A model generated the notes under the pieces. That model did not search any database. It saw only the letters and a program-made list of their open reading frames with translations, and had not been told where the DNA came from. The position numbers and the translations under genes are program-made. Positions 35,980 to 44,917 of a DNA stretch of 64,000 nucleotides are shown here, piece by piece. The stretch is from contig JANQPP010000124.1 in the NCBI GenBank assembly GCA_028289405.1, forward strand, positions 43,313 to 107,312, read 5' to 3'. Every line of letters starts with the position of its first letter. Position 1 is the stretch's first letter. Source of the DNA: Pirellulales bacterium. GTDB lineage: Bacteria > Planctomycetota > Planctomycetia > Pirellulales > JANQPP01.

Positions 35980-36771
35980 TCAAAACCTGCCGCGCCGCCG
36001 TTCCTTGGCGGGCAAAATTTCCAAGCAGGTTGTCCACCAGCCGGTGAGAATTGTCTCCACGAATTCCTCGGGAAGTTTTTCTTCGCGCATCTCCCGTGCT
36101 AGCCGCCGCTGATCATACTCGACGGGGACGAATTGAATCTCGGGCGGGGCATCGCTCTTCATTTCAAGCAGCGCGTACCAGACGTGGGTGTGGCCATCGT
36201 TTTCTGGCCGACCGAGCACGCCCACGTTGGCGAATAGGCGGTCGCGGGATAGCGCGCGTTTCCACTTAATGCCTGAATGCGTGGCCAAGATCACGTCGGC
36301 ATCTGCTTCCTTCACCAGGTATTCCAAGAAATGGGTGGACGTCGTCGATTCCCAGAGGAATTCATTGGTGCGACGAGGACTTCCGTGGCATAGCAGCACT
36401 TTTTGTCCACAGGCCTCGAAGCGGATTTCCTGCGGCAAATGCTTGAGCCAGCAGCGATTGTTAGCAGACGTGTTGGCGAAGGTGTAGTCGTAGCTGATTT
36501 GTGCGAAATGGTTATCTCTGGGATCGGTGTATCCGCATTGGCAATCGTTGAGTCCGTAGCCGATGGAATCGTCGTAATTGCCCTGCACGCAGCGCACGCC
36601 ATGGTCATGAATCAAGGGAAATACTCGATCTGGGTGAGGCCCAAACGCACCGAGATCGCCCAGGCAATAAATGGCGTCCACACCTTGCCGGTGGGCGTCG
36701 CGCAGCGCGGCCTCCAGGGCGAGATAGTTGTTATAGATGCCGCCCAAACAGGCCGCGCGGAAAGCAGGCAT
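35980..36771 (-). CDS. Metallophosphoesterase-like protein with altered metal site
   Basis: A 263-residue member of the calcineurin-like phosphoesterase family (YfcE/Ser-Thr phosphatase type). Retained motifs are LGDLGAFGPHP (GD at 38-39), VQGNYDDSI (GNxD at 64-67), LLCHGSPRRTNEFLW and a His in ATHSG. The first motif, normally DxHGN, reads GGIYNNYLALEAAL, so both the metal-binding Asp and His are replaced (by Gly and Tyr). The protein may bind one metal, use another arrangement, or be non-catalytic. It is third in a minus-strand run after the FAD oxidoreductase and radical SAM genes, 100 bases after the latter. It converges with the QueD-like gene. Confidence 0.85.
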   Translation of the reverse strand: MPAFRAACLGGIYNNYLALEAALRDAHRQGVDAIYCLGDLGAFGPHPDRVFPLIHDHGVRCVQGNYDDSIGYGLNDCQCGYTDPRDNHFAQISYDYTFANTSANNRCWLKHLPQEIRFEACGQKVLLCHGSPRRTNEFLWESTTSTHFLEYLVKEADADVILATHSGIKWKRALSRDRLFANVGVLGRPENDGHTHVWYALLEMKSDAPPEIQFVPVEYDQRRLAREMREEKLPEEFVETILTGWWTTCLEILPAKERRRGRF

Positions 36772-36871
36772 GTACCGTTTTCAATTTACTTGGAATCGTG
36801 GACTTCGCTTCGCGTTTCGCGGTGAAGAGAGCATGAAATTCGTGGGTCGGGCGCCGTGTCGAACTTCTCCT

Positions 36872-37762
36872 TCAGCCGCCGCTTTGCGTCGCGTTGGAAC
36901 AGATCGCGCCATATTGATAGCACGTGTAACACGCACCGTGGCTCATTTGAAAAGGCCGCAGGGAGTCCGCCAGGTTCTCCGCGAGCAGGGAATCGGGTGC
37001 GTCGATCAGGATCGGGCACACATGGACGCCACGGTCGGTCACGATGCGGCTATGTTCACAAACCAGCTTGCCCGTGTCGAATTCCTCCATCATCTGGGCG
37101 GTGACCTGTTCATGTTCCGCGTAGCCCCGGGAGCGTTCCACTTCGGCTCCCAGCAACAATGTCGGCAAGATTTTCACACGGGGCCGCTCGTAACCCGCTT
37201 CACTTAGCACTCGGCGAAACCGCTCCCGGATATCGTGATCCTGTTCTTCCGGCCACGTCCGCGCGATGGTGATGATCGGCAGGAAGCCGAACTGAACCAG
37301 CAGCCTCGTCCCTTCCATGGCGCGGCGAAAAGTGCCCTCGCCGCGGATTGGGTCGTTGGTTTCCGGAGAATACCCGTCGATGGAAACGCGGAATTCCAAG
37401 CTGTAGAGGCTTTGCCGTTCCACCGCCGCCAGCCGCTGGAGCCAGGCTTCTTTGAGCACCGTGGCATTGGTGAGCACAGTGGCAGGGCCGTATCTCAGCG
37501 TCTCTTCCAGAATGGGAACCATTTCCGGATTCAAAAAAGGTTCGCCACCCGTGAAATAATATTCTTTGACACCCAACGCGACCGACTCTTCCAGCCGCCG
37601 CCGGACGGTTTCCAACGACAAGTATCCGAAGGAATGATTGGTGGGGCTGCAACTGATAAAACAGTGGTGGCATCGTAGGTTGCACAACGTGCCCGCGATC
37701 TGAAACCACAAGTCGTCCAAGTGGCCCAGGTGGACCCATGGCGAGGAGAGGCCGTTGCTCAC
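36872..37762 (-). CDS. Radical SAM enzyme with SPASM-like C-terminus
   Basis: A 296-residue radical SAM protein. The cluster motif CNLRCHHC (Cys27, Cys31, Cys34) binds a [4Fe-4S] used to cleave S-adenosylmethionine. YYFTGGEPFLNPEMVPILE is the GGEP loop, and FRVSIDGYSPETNDPIRGEG is family-typical. Further Cys residues near the end (HVCPIL; GACYTCYQYGAIC) suggest an auxiliary cluster. The substrate is unknown; peptide modification or a small-molecule rearrangement are both possible. The start is GTG 37762, whose GTGA overlaps the TGA of the upstream oxidoreductase by 4 bases, indicating translational coupling. A longer upstream frame lies inside that gene and is not coding. Confidence 0.92.
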   Translation of the reverse strand: MSNGLSSPWVHLGHLDDLWFQIAGTLCNLRCHHCFISCSPTNHSFGYLSLETVRRRLEESVALGVKEYYFTGGEPFLNPEMVPILEETLRYGPATVLTNATVLKEAWLQRLAAVERQSLYSLEFRVSIDGYSPETNDPIRGEGTFRRAMEGTRLLVQFGFLPIITIARTWPEEQDHDIRERFRRVLSEAGYERPRVKILPTLLLGAEVERSRGYAEHEQVTAQMMEEFDTGKLVCEHSRIVTDRGVHVCPILIDAPDSLLAENLADSLRPFQMSHGACYTCYQYGAICSNATQSGG

Positions 37763-39030
37763 GCGGTTCCCGCTTTCATGGTGGCATAGAGATCGAGATC
37801 GGAGCGGTCGCCGATGATGGCGAAGACATCGCGAATTTGCTGCAAGCCAATGGAGACGAGAAAGTGAGGATTCCTGCCATAACTTTTGGAACCAAGCACA
37901 TAGAAATTCGGCTCGGGATTGCGCAGCACCTCGGGGCCAAGTGGGGGTTGAGCTAGGCAATCCGCCGAACTTTCTCCCAATAGCGCCGCGGCCAAATTGT
38001 ATGGTCCCCCCGTGGCATAGCAGAGATGGACCTGCAACTCGGAAAACAGCCGATCGTCGGGCCGAAAGCCGACATTGGCGATGATGCGGTCTACTTCGAG
38101 TTTGGAATCTGTTGTGTCAGTCAGAAACCGCACTTCGAATCGGTCGGCGGCACGGTCGTAGGCGATGGCCTTGACGTTGGCGCCCGCCAGGAAGCGGATT
38201 CCCTCTTCCTCCCCTTTCGCCAAACCGTTCGCGGTTTGGGCTAACTGGTCCCGCTCCACGAGCGGATCTTGCGGAAATCTCCTCAGGGGGAAGTCTTCCG
38301 CGTCGGGCGCCTCGCGCCGCACCGCCCAGGTGACTCGGGTGCCGGATGCCTCTCGCGCGAGCGCTCGCAAGGCCACCATGTTCGTGGCGGCGGAGTACCC
38401 GGAGCCCAACACCAGCGTATGTTTGCCGGCATAACGTCCCCGTTCCGCTCCCAGAATATCTGGCAGGCGATATTCGATGGACGATGCCGCCGGGAGTTCT
38501 CCCGAAGCTGGAATCCCGCCGGTTCCGCAGTGATTCGCGTGGCGAAAGGTGCCGGTCGTATCGAGCACGATCTCCGCTTCGAATTCGTGTTCGCCTTGGT
38601 CGTTTCTGGTCAACAGGCGGAAGGGCCATTCCGCGCGGGCCGCTTGTCCGATCAGGTTCCCCTTGAGCAGCCCCGCTCGTCCCACGGCCAACACCTCTGT
38701 TTGCAGGTGGAGGCATTCAGCCAGCAGGTCCGTTTCTGAAAGCGGTTCGAAATAACGCTCAACGAGGCCACCTGCCGTCAAAATATCTTCCTCGCCCGGG
38801 CATTCCCAAGACGGATCTTGCGCCCGCAGCGCGGAAATACCCAATGGCGAACTATTGAGCCGAAAGGGGCTGAACCAGCGGACATGGGCGAATCGCCGCA
38901 AGTGCTCCGCCACGCGGCCCCGCTCGAAGAGCATCACCTCGTATCCGAGAAAGCGCGCGTAGAGCGCCGCTTCGAGCCCGATAGGCCCGGCTCCCAAAAT
39001 CGCGATACGGGCGGGAGCATCCACCGCCAT
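37759..39030 (-). CDS. FAD/NAD(P)-dependent oxidoreductase, uncharacterised
   Basis: A 423-residue two-dinucleotide-fold flavoprotein. The first site is IAILGAGPIGLEAALYARFL with ERG closing the FAD fold. IVLDTTGTFRH is an ATG-like motif. LVLGSGYSAATNMVALRAL is the NAD(P) site. The C-terminal part has IIANVGFRPD and FYVLGSKSYGRNPHFLVSIG. It is distantly like thioredoxin-reductase and monooxygenase families, without a redox CxxC. ATG 39030 has a strong GGAGGAAAG upstream. First gene of the operon with the radical SAM enzyme (4-base overlap) and the metallophosphoesterase-like gene. It probably works on the same molecule as they do. Confidence 0.88.
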   Translation of the reverse strand: MAVDAPARIAILGAGPIGLEAALYARFLGYEVMLFERGRVAEHLRRFAHVRWFSPFRLNSSPLGISALRAQDPSWECPGEEDILTAGGLVERYFEPLSETDLLAECLHLQTEVLAVGRAGLLKGNLIGQAARAEWPFRLLTRNDQGEHEFEAEIVLDTTGTFRHANHCGTGGIPASGELPAASSIEYRLPDILGAERGRYAGKHTLVLGSGYSAATNMVALRALAREASGTRVTWAVRREAPDAEDFPLRRFPQDPLVERDQLAQTANGLAKGEEEGIRFLAGANVKAIAYDRAADRFEVRFLTDTTDSKLEVDRIIANVGFRPDDRLFSELQVHLCYATGGPYNLAAALLGESSADCLAQPPLGPEVLRNPEPNFYVLGSKSYGRNPHFLVSIGLQQIRDVFAIIGDRSDLDLYATMKAGTA

Positions 39031-39385
39031 ACAACTTTCCTCCACGGTTTCATTATGGGGAAATGGCTTTCACTCGCCACATGAAGCTTGCTTTCAAGCG
39101 GCGACAGAATAGCGAAAGCCTCAGAGACAAGTATTCCGCCACGGCCGCCGATCGTTTGTGCGAGAGCATACAGTTTCACAACTTCAGCATGAAGGCGGTC
39201 CGTTTTCGACCGAATCAGGACGACGATCACGCGGTTTCGCTTACGGGCAGTGTGACCGTTGACGGAGTGCCGGTACATCGCCTACCGTCCCCAACAGTAC
39301 AGGTTCACGACGTCGTGCGTCGTGGAACCATCGGAGGCATCACTCTCAGGTTAACAAGTTCAACTTTGGGGAAGAAGGTTCGAGG
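39031..39385. other. Divergent intergenic region
   Basis: A 355-base region between the oxidoreductase operon and endonuclease IV, which point away from each other. Overlapping frames exist but lack coding character. A short imperfect palindrome around ACGACGTCGT lies near 39310. No promoter boxes are convincing. Confidence 0.4.
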
Positions 39386-40246
39386 ATGGCCATTCTTGGA
39401 GCGCATATGTCCATTGCGGGCGGTATCTACCGGGCGGTGGAGGCCGCACATCAAATGGGGTGCGATTGTGTTCAAGTCTTCACCAAGAACAACAACCAAT
39501 GGCGTGCCAAACCTCTGACGGACCAGGATGCCGCCAAATTTCAAGCAGCCCTCGACGAACTGAAGATTTCGCATCCGATCGCCCATGACTCCTATCTCAT
39601 CAATCTGGCGTCTCCCGATGATGAGCTGTGGCAAAAGTCGGTGGATGCTTTCCTCGTTGAGCTACAGCGTGCCGAGCAACTACGGATACCGTATGTCGTG
39701 GCACATCCGGGGGCATATACGACCAGCGATGAAATGTCCGGCATCCGACGCATCGCCCAGGCACTCGACAAAATTCATACCCAAACGCCGGAATTGAAGG
39801 TCCAATGCTTGCTAGAGACCACGGCGGGCCAAGGGAGCAATCTGGGGTGGCGGTTCGAACACCTCGCTGAAATTCTGCAACAGGTGAAGCATCCCAAGCG
39901 CTTGGGAGTTTGCCTGGATACGTGCCATGTCTTTGCCGCCGGTTATCCTCTGGCCACGCGCGGCGATTATCGGGCCACGATGAAGGCCTTTGACGAGATC
40001 GTGGGCTGTGGCCTTATTCGGGCTTTCCATCTTAACGACAGCCAAAAGCCGCTCGGTTCCCGCGTCGATCGTCATGCACACATTGGCCAAGGACACATTG
40101 GAATCGACGCCTTCCGGCATCTATTGAATGACTCACGATTCCAGAAGATCCCCATGTACCTGGAAACACCGAAAGGCGAGGACGAGCAGGGCCGTGCGTG
40201 GGACATGGTGAACTTGGAGACGCTCCGAAACTTGGTCAAGAAATGA
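39386..40246 (+). CDS. nfo: Deoxyribonuclease IV (endonuclease IV)
   Basis: A 286-residue AP endonuclease of the Nfo family, which incises DNA 5' to abasic sites using three zinc ions. It begins LGAHMSIAGGIYRAVEAA. Zinc-ligand segments are VVAHPGAY, CLLETTAGQGSNLGWRFEHL, GVCLDTCHVFAAGYPLATRG, RAFHLNDSQKPLGSRVDRHA, HIGQGHIGIDAF and a final YLETPKGEDEQGRAWDMVNL. The length is normal. Start: ATG at 39386. It stands alone between two minus-strand units. Confidence 0.96.
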   Translation: MAILGAHMSIAGGIYRAVEAAHQMGCDCVQVFTKNNNQWRAKPLTDQDAAKFQAALDELKISHPIAHDSYLINLASPDDELWQKSVDAFLVELQRAEQLRIPYVVAHPGAYTTSDEMSGIRRIAQALDKIHTQTPELKVQCLLETTAGQGSNLGWRFEHLAEILQQVKHPKRLGVCLDTCHVFAAGYPLATRGDYRATMKAFDEIVGCGLIRAFHLNDSQKPLGSRVDRHAHIGQGHIGIDAFRHLLNDSRFQKIPMYLETPKGEDEQGRAWDMVNLETLRNLVKK

Positions 40247-40279
40247 CCAACAAATAGGAGCCGAACTTCATTCCGCGCG

Positions 40280-40318
40280 AAAAAAACGCCGGCGGGACAA
40301 CGCATGCCCTGCCGGCGT
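40280..40318 (-). terminator. Intrinsic terminator of the small lipoprotein gene
   Basis: On the minus strand ACGCCGGC (40311-40318) pairs with GCCGGCGT (40286-40293), with a further CCC/GGG pairing inside. Six to seven T residues follow (A-run at 40280-40286 on the plus strand). It lies 50 bases past the lipoprotein stop codon. Confidence 0.8.
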
Positions 40319-40369
40319 GATCATGAGCATCAGTCAAAGTGCGCCGTCAAAATGGCGCGGCACGATAGA

Positions 40370-40561
40370 TCACTCGGCTGTGGGCGTATCTCCTTCCCCT
40401 TCAGCAGGATCCGTGGTGCTACCGCTGCCTTCGGCATCGGGATCGGAAGAATCCGGGGTTTCCGCCGGTGGGGACGCGGACGGAGCCGTTTCGCCACCAC
40501 CGCATCCGACCAAAGGCAATGCCATCATCAGGGCCACAAAACCAGCCATGAATTTTTTCAT
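40370..40561 (-). CDS. Small acidic lipoprotein
   Basis: A 63-residue lipoprotein precursor. The signal MKKFMAGFVALMMALPLVGC ends in a lipobox (LVGC, lipidated Cys20), followed by GGG. The mature part, about 44 residues, is Ser/Pro/Thr/Glu/Asp-rich and probably disordered. Start: ATG 40561 with GAGGAC upstream; a clear intrinsic terminator follows. This is a complete single-gene unit. Short lipoproteins of this kind are common in planctomycetes and have no known function. Confidence 0.8.
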   Translation of the reverse strand: MKKFMAGFVALMMALPLVGCGGGETAPSASPPAETPDSSDPDAEGSGSTTDPAEGEGDTPTAE

Positions 40562-41221
40562 CTTTCGTCCTCGTTCAATTGGTGAACTGAATCAAACCAC
40601 ACGTAAGCTGCCGGAGCGGCAGGCAAATCACGATTCGCAGTGCTCGGTCGAAGATGCCATGAAATACGGAATCTCTCGATCGATTGTCATATCCTCGTCC
40701 CACGGCAAAAGAACGGCGTTCGACGAAACACCACGAGAGCTTTGTCAAACGGATGTATGCTTTTCGCCGCAGGCGCGTGAAAATTGACGTTTAGGGCGTG
40801 AAATTTAGGGAGGATGCTCTCTTCCGCGATGAAGGTTCCGTTTTCCGGGGCATCCATCATTGTCTCCAAATGGTTATTTACCCCGATAATGGAACATAGC
40901 ATCCGATATTCCTGACGGCTAGGGGCTGATCATCGACCCACGAAGTGTTAGATGCAAAGCACTTAGGTTTAATTCGCTCGCGTGGTATAACGAGCGCCGG
41001 CACCGCATGAATCGGTGGTCTCGATGTCTGGCATTTTCCTCCCGGTAGAAGTAGCTAGTGCGTATCGCACGGACGTACAGCGTTTCCGGCGACTGGAATG
41101 CACGAAGGATTGCCTGTCGAGTCCGATGGCACTTTGGCCGGAATGAACTGGCGGCACACCCCGCCGGCGGAAGGCGAGGGACGTGGCCGATATCGATCAC
41201 CGCTGACTTTTGGAGCAAGAC
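40562..41221. other. Long gene-free region upstream of the histidine kinase
   Basis: About 660 bases of lower G+C between the small lipoprotein and the FHA-GAF kinase. A 71-codon minus-strand frame (40687-40902) and longer frames extending from the kinase gene are present, but composition and lack of ribosome binding sites argue against them. It presumably holds both divergent promoters. Confidence 0.4.
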
Positions 41222-42961
41222 GTGGCTTCCTTTTTCGTGATCCAAGGAAGAGACCAAGGTACGCGATATCACCTCGATGCCGACCACATCGTTGTCGGAC
41301 GCGACGCTGGCTGTGATATCCAGCTTCACGATCAAGAAATTTCCCGTGTCCATGCGGAAATCGTGCGAAATGCGGGGTACCTGCGGATCAAGGATCGGCA
41401 AAGTTCCAACGGCATGTTCGTCAACGGCTGCCGGGTCGAACAGCATCTGCTCCGTACGGGAGACCGCCTGCAACTTGGGCGGACCTTGTTGCTCTATACA
41501 GGAAGCCCCTCGGCGCCGGATAAGAGTCCGTCGGATTCGAGCGTCGATGTCGTGCCGCCAGACGATGCGGCACCCGCCTCGCGTATCGTCCGCGCGCTTC
41601 CGCAAGAAGAGGGTTACACGTCGTGGCAGGCTGCCTCGTCCAATGCCGATGCCCCTTGGATGGCCCGCGCCCGGAGCGACCTCCAGGTCATGTATCGCAC
41701 CGCCATGGCGATTAGCCATACGCTCGACATCGGCGAGCTATTGAACCACATCATGGATTTCATCTTCGAGTGGGTCGAAGCCGACCGGGGCTGCATGCTC
41801 TTGCAAGATGCTTCCACGGAGAAGTTGCACCCCAGCGTGCTGAGAAACCGCCGGGGGACACCTCTGGAAGGCACGTTGGCGATCAGCCAAACGATCCTGG
41901 ATTATGTGATGGAGCGGAATGAAGGCGTCTTGACGAGCGATGCCCGAGACGACGAGCGTTGGGACTCGGCGGCGAGCATTTTGCAGATGGGAGTGCGCGA
42001 GGCGATCTGTGTGCCCATGATGGGCCGCTACAACGTGGTCGGCGTAATTTATATCGACACTTGGATTCCTCCCGAACAGGCGCTGGAAGGTGTGACGGCG
42101 AGGCGTTTTTCCGAAGAACATCTGAAACTCATGAACGCCATTGCCCACCAAGCGGCATTGGCGGTCGAGGATACAAATTACTATTCGGCCCTCGTGCAGG
42201 CGGAAAGATTGGCCGCCGTGGGCCAGGCCATCGCCATGCTTTCGCATGATGTGAAAAACATCCTGCAGGGAATCCGCGGCGCGAGTTACCTCATCGAGCA
42301 GGGACTGGAAAAGCATGACGAGGACGTGGTCCGCAATGGCTGGAAAATGGTGCAGAAAAACCAGGAGAAAATTCTCAATCTCGTCATGGACATGCTCTCC
42401 TTCAGCAAGGATCGGGAGCCGCAATACGAGGCGGCCGACCTGAATGAAGTCGTGCAGGACGTGGTACAGCTTTTGGAATCGCGGACGGAAGATGCCTGCA
42501 TCGAGCTCCAGTGGAAGCCTGCCGACGATTTGCCTGCCTGTACGTTTGATCCCACGGCAATGCATCGCGCCATCTTGAATGTGGTCACCAACGCATGCGA
42601 TGCCAGTCAAGGCCGCCCGGACGCCTGCGTGAGAATTTCCACGGCGTTCGATTGTGAGCAGCGCATGCTGCAGATCGAGGTACGCGACAACGGTGAGGGG
42701 ATTCCGCGGGAGGATCACGAGAAGTTGTTCAGCGTTTTCTATTCCAAGAAGGGGAGTCGTGGCACGGGACTCGGACTTCCCGTGAGCCAGAAAATATTGC
42801 AAGAGCATGGTGGCAAGATTCGCGTCGAAAGCACGGTGGGAACCGGGAGCGGTTTTATTTTGGAACTGCCCGCGGTTCTCTCCACGCGTGACGTCGCGAA
42901 AACCATGCACCTGGATCATCCTGGCGGGAATGCCAGCGACGAGGCCCCTCCGCCTGCCTGA
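41222..42961 (+). CDS. FHA-GAF sensor histidine kinase
   Basis: A 579-residue cytoplasmic kinase with no membrane helix. Residues 3-100 form an FHA domain (HIVVGRDAGCDIQLHDQEIS; DRQSSNGMFVNG), which reads phosphothreonine on partners. Residues 155-320 form a GAF domain (RGCMLLQDASTEKLHPSVLR; AICVPMMGRYNVVGVIYIDT). The HisKA segment AIAMLSHDVKNILQGI carries the phospho-His, and the HATPase_c follows with NVVTNACDAS, VRDNGEGIPREDHEKLF and GSRGTGLGLPVSQKIL. The HDxKN type is like NtrB. The start is GTG 41222, with TGGAG 6 bases upstream. No response regulator adjoins. The FHA domain suggests cross-talk with Ser/Thr kinase signalling. Confidence 0.94.
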   Translation: MASFFVIQGRDQGTRYHLDADHIVVGRDAGCDIQLHDQEISRVHAEIVRNAGYLRIKDRQSSNGMFVNGCRVEQHLLRTGDRLQLGRTLLLYTGSPSAPDKSPSDSSVDVVPPDDAAPASRIVRALPQEEGYTSWQAASSNADAPWMARARSDLQVMYRTAMAISHTLDIGELLNHIMDFIFEWVEADRGCMLLQDASTEKLHPSVLRNRRGTPLEGTLAISQTILDYVMERNEGVLTSDARDDERWDSAASILQMGVREAICVPMMGRYNVVGVIYIDTWIPPEQALEGVTARRFSEEHLKLMNAIAHQAALAVEDTNYYSALVQAERLAAVGQAIAMLSHDVKNILQGIRGASYLIEQGLEKHDEDVVRNGWKMVQKNQEKILNLVMDMLSFSKDREPQYEAADLNEVVQDVVQLLESRTEDACIELQWKPADDLPACTFDPTAMHRAILNVVTNACDASQGRPDACVRISTAFDCEQRMLQIEVRDNGEGIPREDHEKLFSVFYSKKGSRGTGLGLPVSQKILQEHGGKIRVESTVGTGSGFILELPAVLSTRDVAKTMHLDHPGGNASDEAPPPA

Positions 42962-43229
42962 CGTGGCCGCCGCATCGCGATGGTCTCGGCGAGGTTCTCC
43001 CAAAATACACTGTTTTGCCGAACGGTGTCGAACGCGCGCAGTCCTCCTACTTCGCCTGTTTGTTGTGATGCGTAAAGTTCTCGAAATGCAACTGAATTCA
43101 GCAGGCCAATTTTGCCGACGATAGCCCCTGCATGGCGGATTTTTTCACGCAAGTCGCTCCGGTCGAGGCATGAAAATCTCCCGAAGAATCGGCTTTGATT
43201 TGGCCTGGCCCATGGAACTCGGGTGAACA

Positions 43230-44699
43230 ATGGCAGTGAACGATGATAGTCGACGCGATTCTCCATCGACGGAGAAGTCGAAGCCGGTTTCCATCGGACG
43301 GATCGACCGCGCCCATGTGGCGGTTTCCACTCCTCCAGAAGAAGGTTCGCGGCGCGAAGACGGCAATGTCTTGCAGTTGGTGCAGCAAGTCAAAAACCAG
43401 GCCGGGCAGCTTGCACGGCATTTGTCCGAGAAGCAAGACGACCTGGACCAGCGCGAGGCGGTGCTCAATTCCCGTTTGGCCGAACTCGACAGCCAGGCTC
43501 GCAAAGCGCGACTGTGGTTCGAGGAACGCCGGGTGGAATTGGCCGAACAGCAGGCAGTTCAACCAACGGAATCGGCGGTGGCAACGGTGGACGACACCGG
43601 CGATGCCAACCGCTCCCAGGAATTTTCTCGGGAAAGGGAGCACGAAGCTCAAAATTGGCAGCGGCGGGAAGAGGCGATGCGCAAAAGCCTCACCGACCTT
43701 TCGAAGCGTTATGCCGAACGTCGAGCTGCTTTGGACGAAGTTACGGAGAAGTTGCGGCACGCCCAAACCGAGTTGAAAGCCGTCGAAGTGACCCATGATG
43801 AGGCCCAAGAGCGTCTTGGGGCTCAACGAGAGTCGGAAGCAGCTCGCCAAATCTCAGAGCAGGAACGCGAACAATGGAATCGCGAGTGTCAAACTCGCGA
43901 AGCGGCACTGGCAGGCCGCGAAGCGGACCTGGAAACTCGGCTTCGAGATATCGCCACGGAACAGGAGCAATCGCGCAAGCAGTTCATCGCGAACGAAGAA
44001 GAGTTGAAGCGACGTGAGACCTCGCTTCGCCAAGCCCAAGAGCAACTGGATCAGGCAAAAAGCAAATGGCAGGCCGAACGCGAAGTTTGGGCGCGAAAGC
44101 ACCAAGACGCGAAACAGGAATTGTCCCGCCAGCAACGCACGGCGCAAGCCAACATCAAAAATCGAGAACAGGAACTCGATGAGCGTCAAGTTCGCTGCCA
44201 AGAGCTGGAGCGAAAGTTGAAGGACGCCGAATTGGATTTGCGGCGGCAACGCGACGCGTGGTTCGCCCAACGTGATCAGCAAGAACGAGACGAAAACGAA
44301 CTGCGCGCGCGTCTCGTCCGCCGCCATGAAGAAGTGGAGTCACGCGCGGCCGCGCTGGAAAAATTCCGAGAGGAATTGGTTGAGTTGCATCGTTCCACGT
44401 TGGAGATCCGCCTGGCAACGGAAGAGATTTGGGCCGATTTGGCAGAGAGAGTGCCCTCCGAACGCCTCAACCAATCGCTCGTGACGATCCGCGAGCAGAT
44501 TGCCGAGCATTACCGCTTCGCGGAAGCCGATCTGCGGCGTGAACGACAAGAATTGGAGGCTCTGAGCCAGTCGGTGCGGGAACAATACGCGTCACTGGTG
44601 AGTGAACGGAGCGATCGCTGGACTCCGGTCCCCAACATCCAAATGCCTGGCCACTCGAGTGCTCCGCATCTTCCCGAGAGTAGCCGGCAGTACCGATAG
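43230..44699 (+). CDS. Long coiled-coil protein
   Basis: A 489-residue protein. Residues 45-470 are almost continuous heptad-like helix, very rich in Glu, Arg, Gln and Lys (for example QREAVLNSRLAELDSQ and RRETSLRQAQEQLDQAKSKW). The N-terminal 45 residues and the C-terminal 20 (WTPVPNIQMPGHSSAPHLPE) are non-helical. There is no signal peptide or membrane helix. It resembles structural or scaffolding coiled-coil proteins; I know no specific family. It follows the histidine kinase by 268 bases on the same strand. A partnership is possible but not shown. Confidence 0.85.
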   Translation: MAVNDDSRRDSPSTEKSKPVSIGRIDRAHVAVSTPPEEGSRREDGNVLQLVQQVKNQAGQLARHLSEKQDDLDQREAVLNSRLAELDSQARKARLWFEERRVELAEQQAVQPTESAVATVDDTGDANRSQEFSREREHEAQNWQRREEAMRKSLTDLSKRYAERRAALDEVTEKLRHAQTELKAVEVTHDEAQERLGAQRESEAARQISEQEREQWNRECQTREAALAGREADLETRLRDIATEQEQSRKQFIANEEELKRRETSLRQAQEQLDQAKSKWQAEREVWARKHQDAKQELSRQQRTAQANIKNREQELDERQVRCQELERKLKDAELDLRRQRDAWFAQRDQQERDENELRARLVRRHEEVESRAAALEKFREELVELHRSTLEIRLATEEIWADLAERVPSERLNQSLVTIREQIAEHYRFAEADLRRERQELEALSQSVREQYASLVSERSDRWTPVPNIQMPGHSSAPHLPESSRQYR

Positions 44700-44917
44700 G
44701 CACTCCTCGGGATATTGGCATCACCGGAACTTGAGCTGCGGGGCACTTCAATTCCTGTTCGTGAATCGATGGAGCCGCGGAAAGCCCCCTTTGTCGGTGG
44801 CCATCGTGCTGTGTTAGGCTGATCCACCTGAGGCTGTTTGCCAGAGACGTTCATGAGCGATTCCCACGATCGCCCCAGGGCAAGCCGATCCATTTCCTTG
44901 GGAATCATCGCACGAGC

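Noticed and set aside
37763..37960. Longer radical SAM protein starting inside the oxidoreductase gene.
   Set aside because: The extra residues are out-of-frame translation of the upstream gene; the GTGA overlap gives a natural start.
39063..39518. A 151-codon plus-strand frame overlapping the start of nfo.
   Set aside because: It runs out of frame into a certain gene and its sequence has no domain character.
40687..40902. A 71-codon minus-strand frame in the gap before the histidine kinase.
   Set aside because: No ribosome binding site, unconvincing composition and no recognisable motif.
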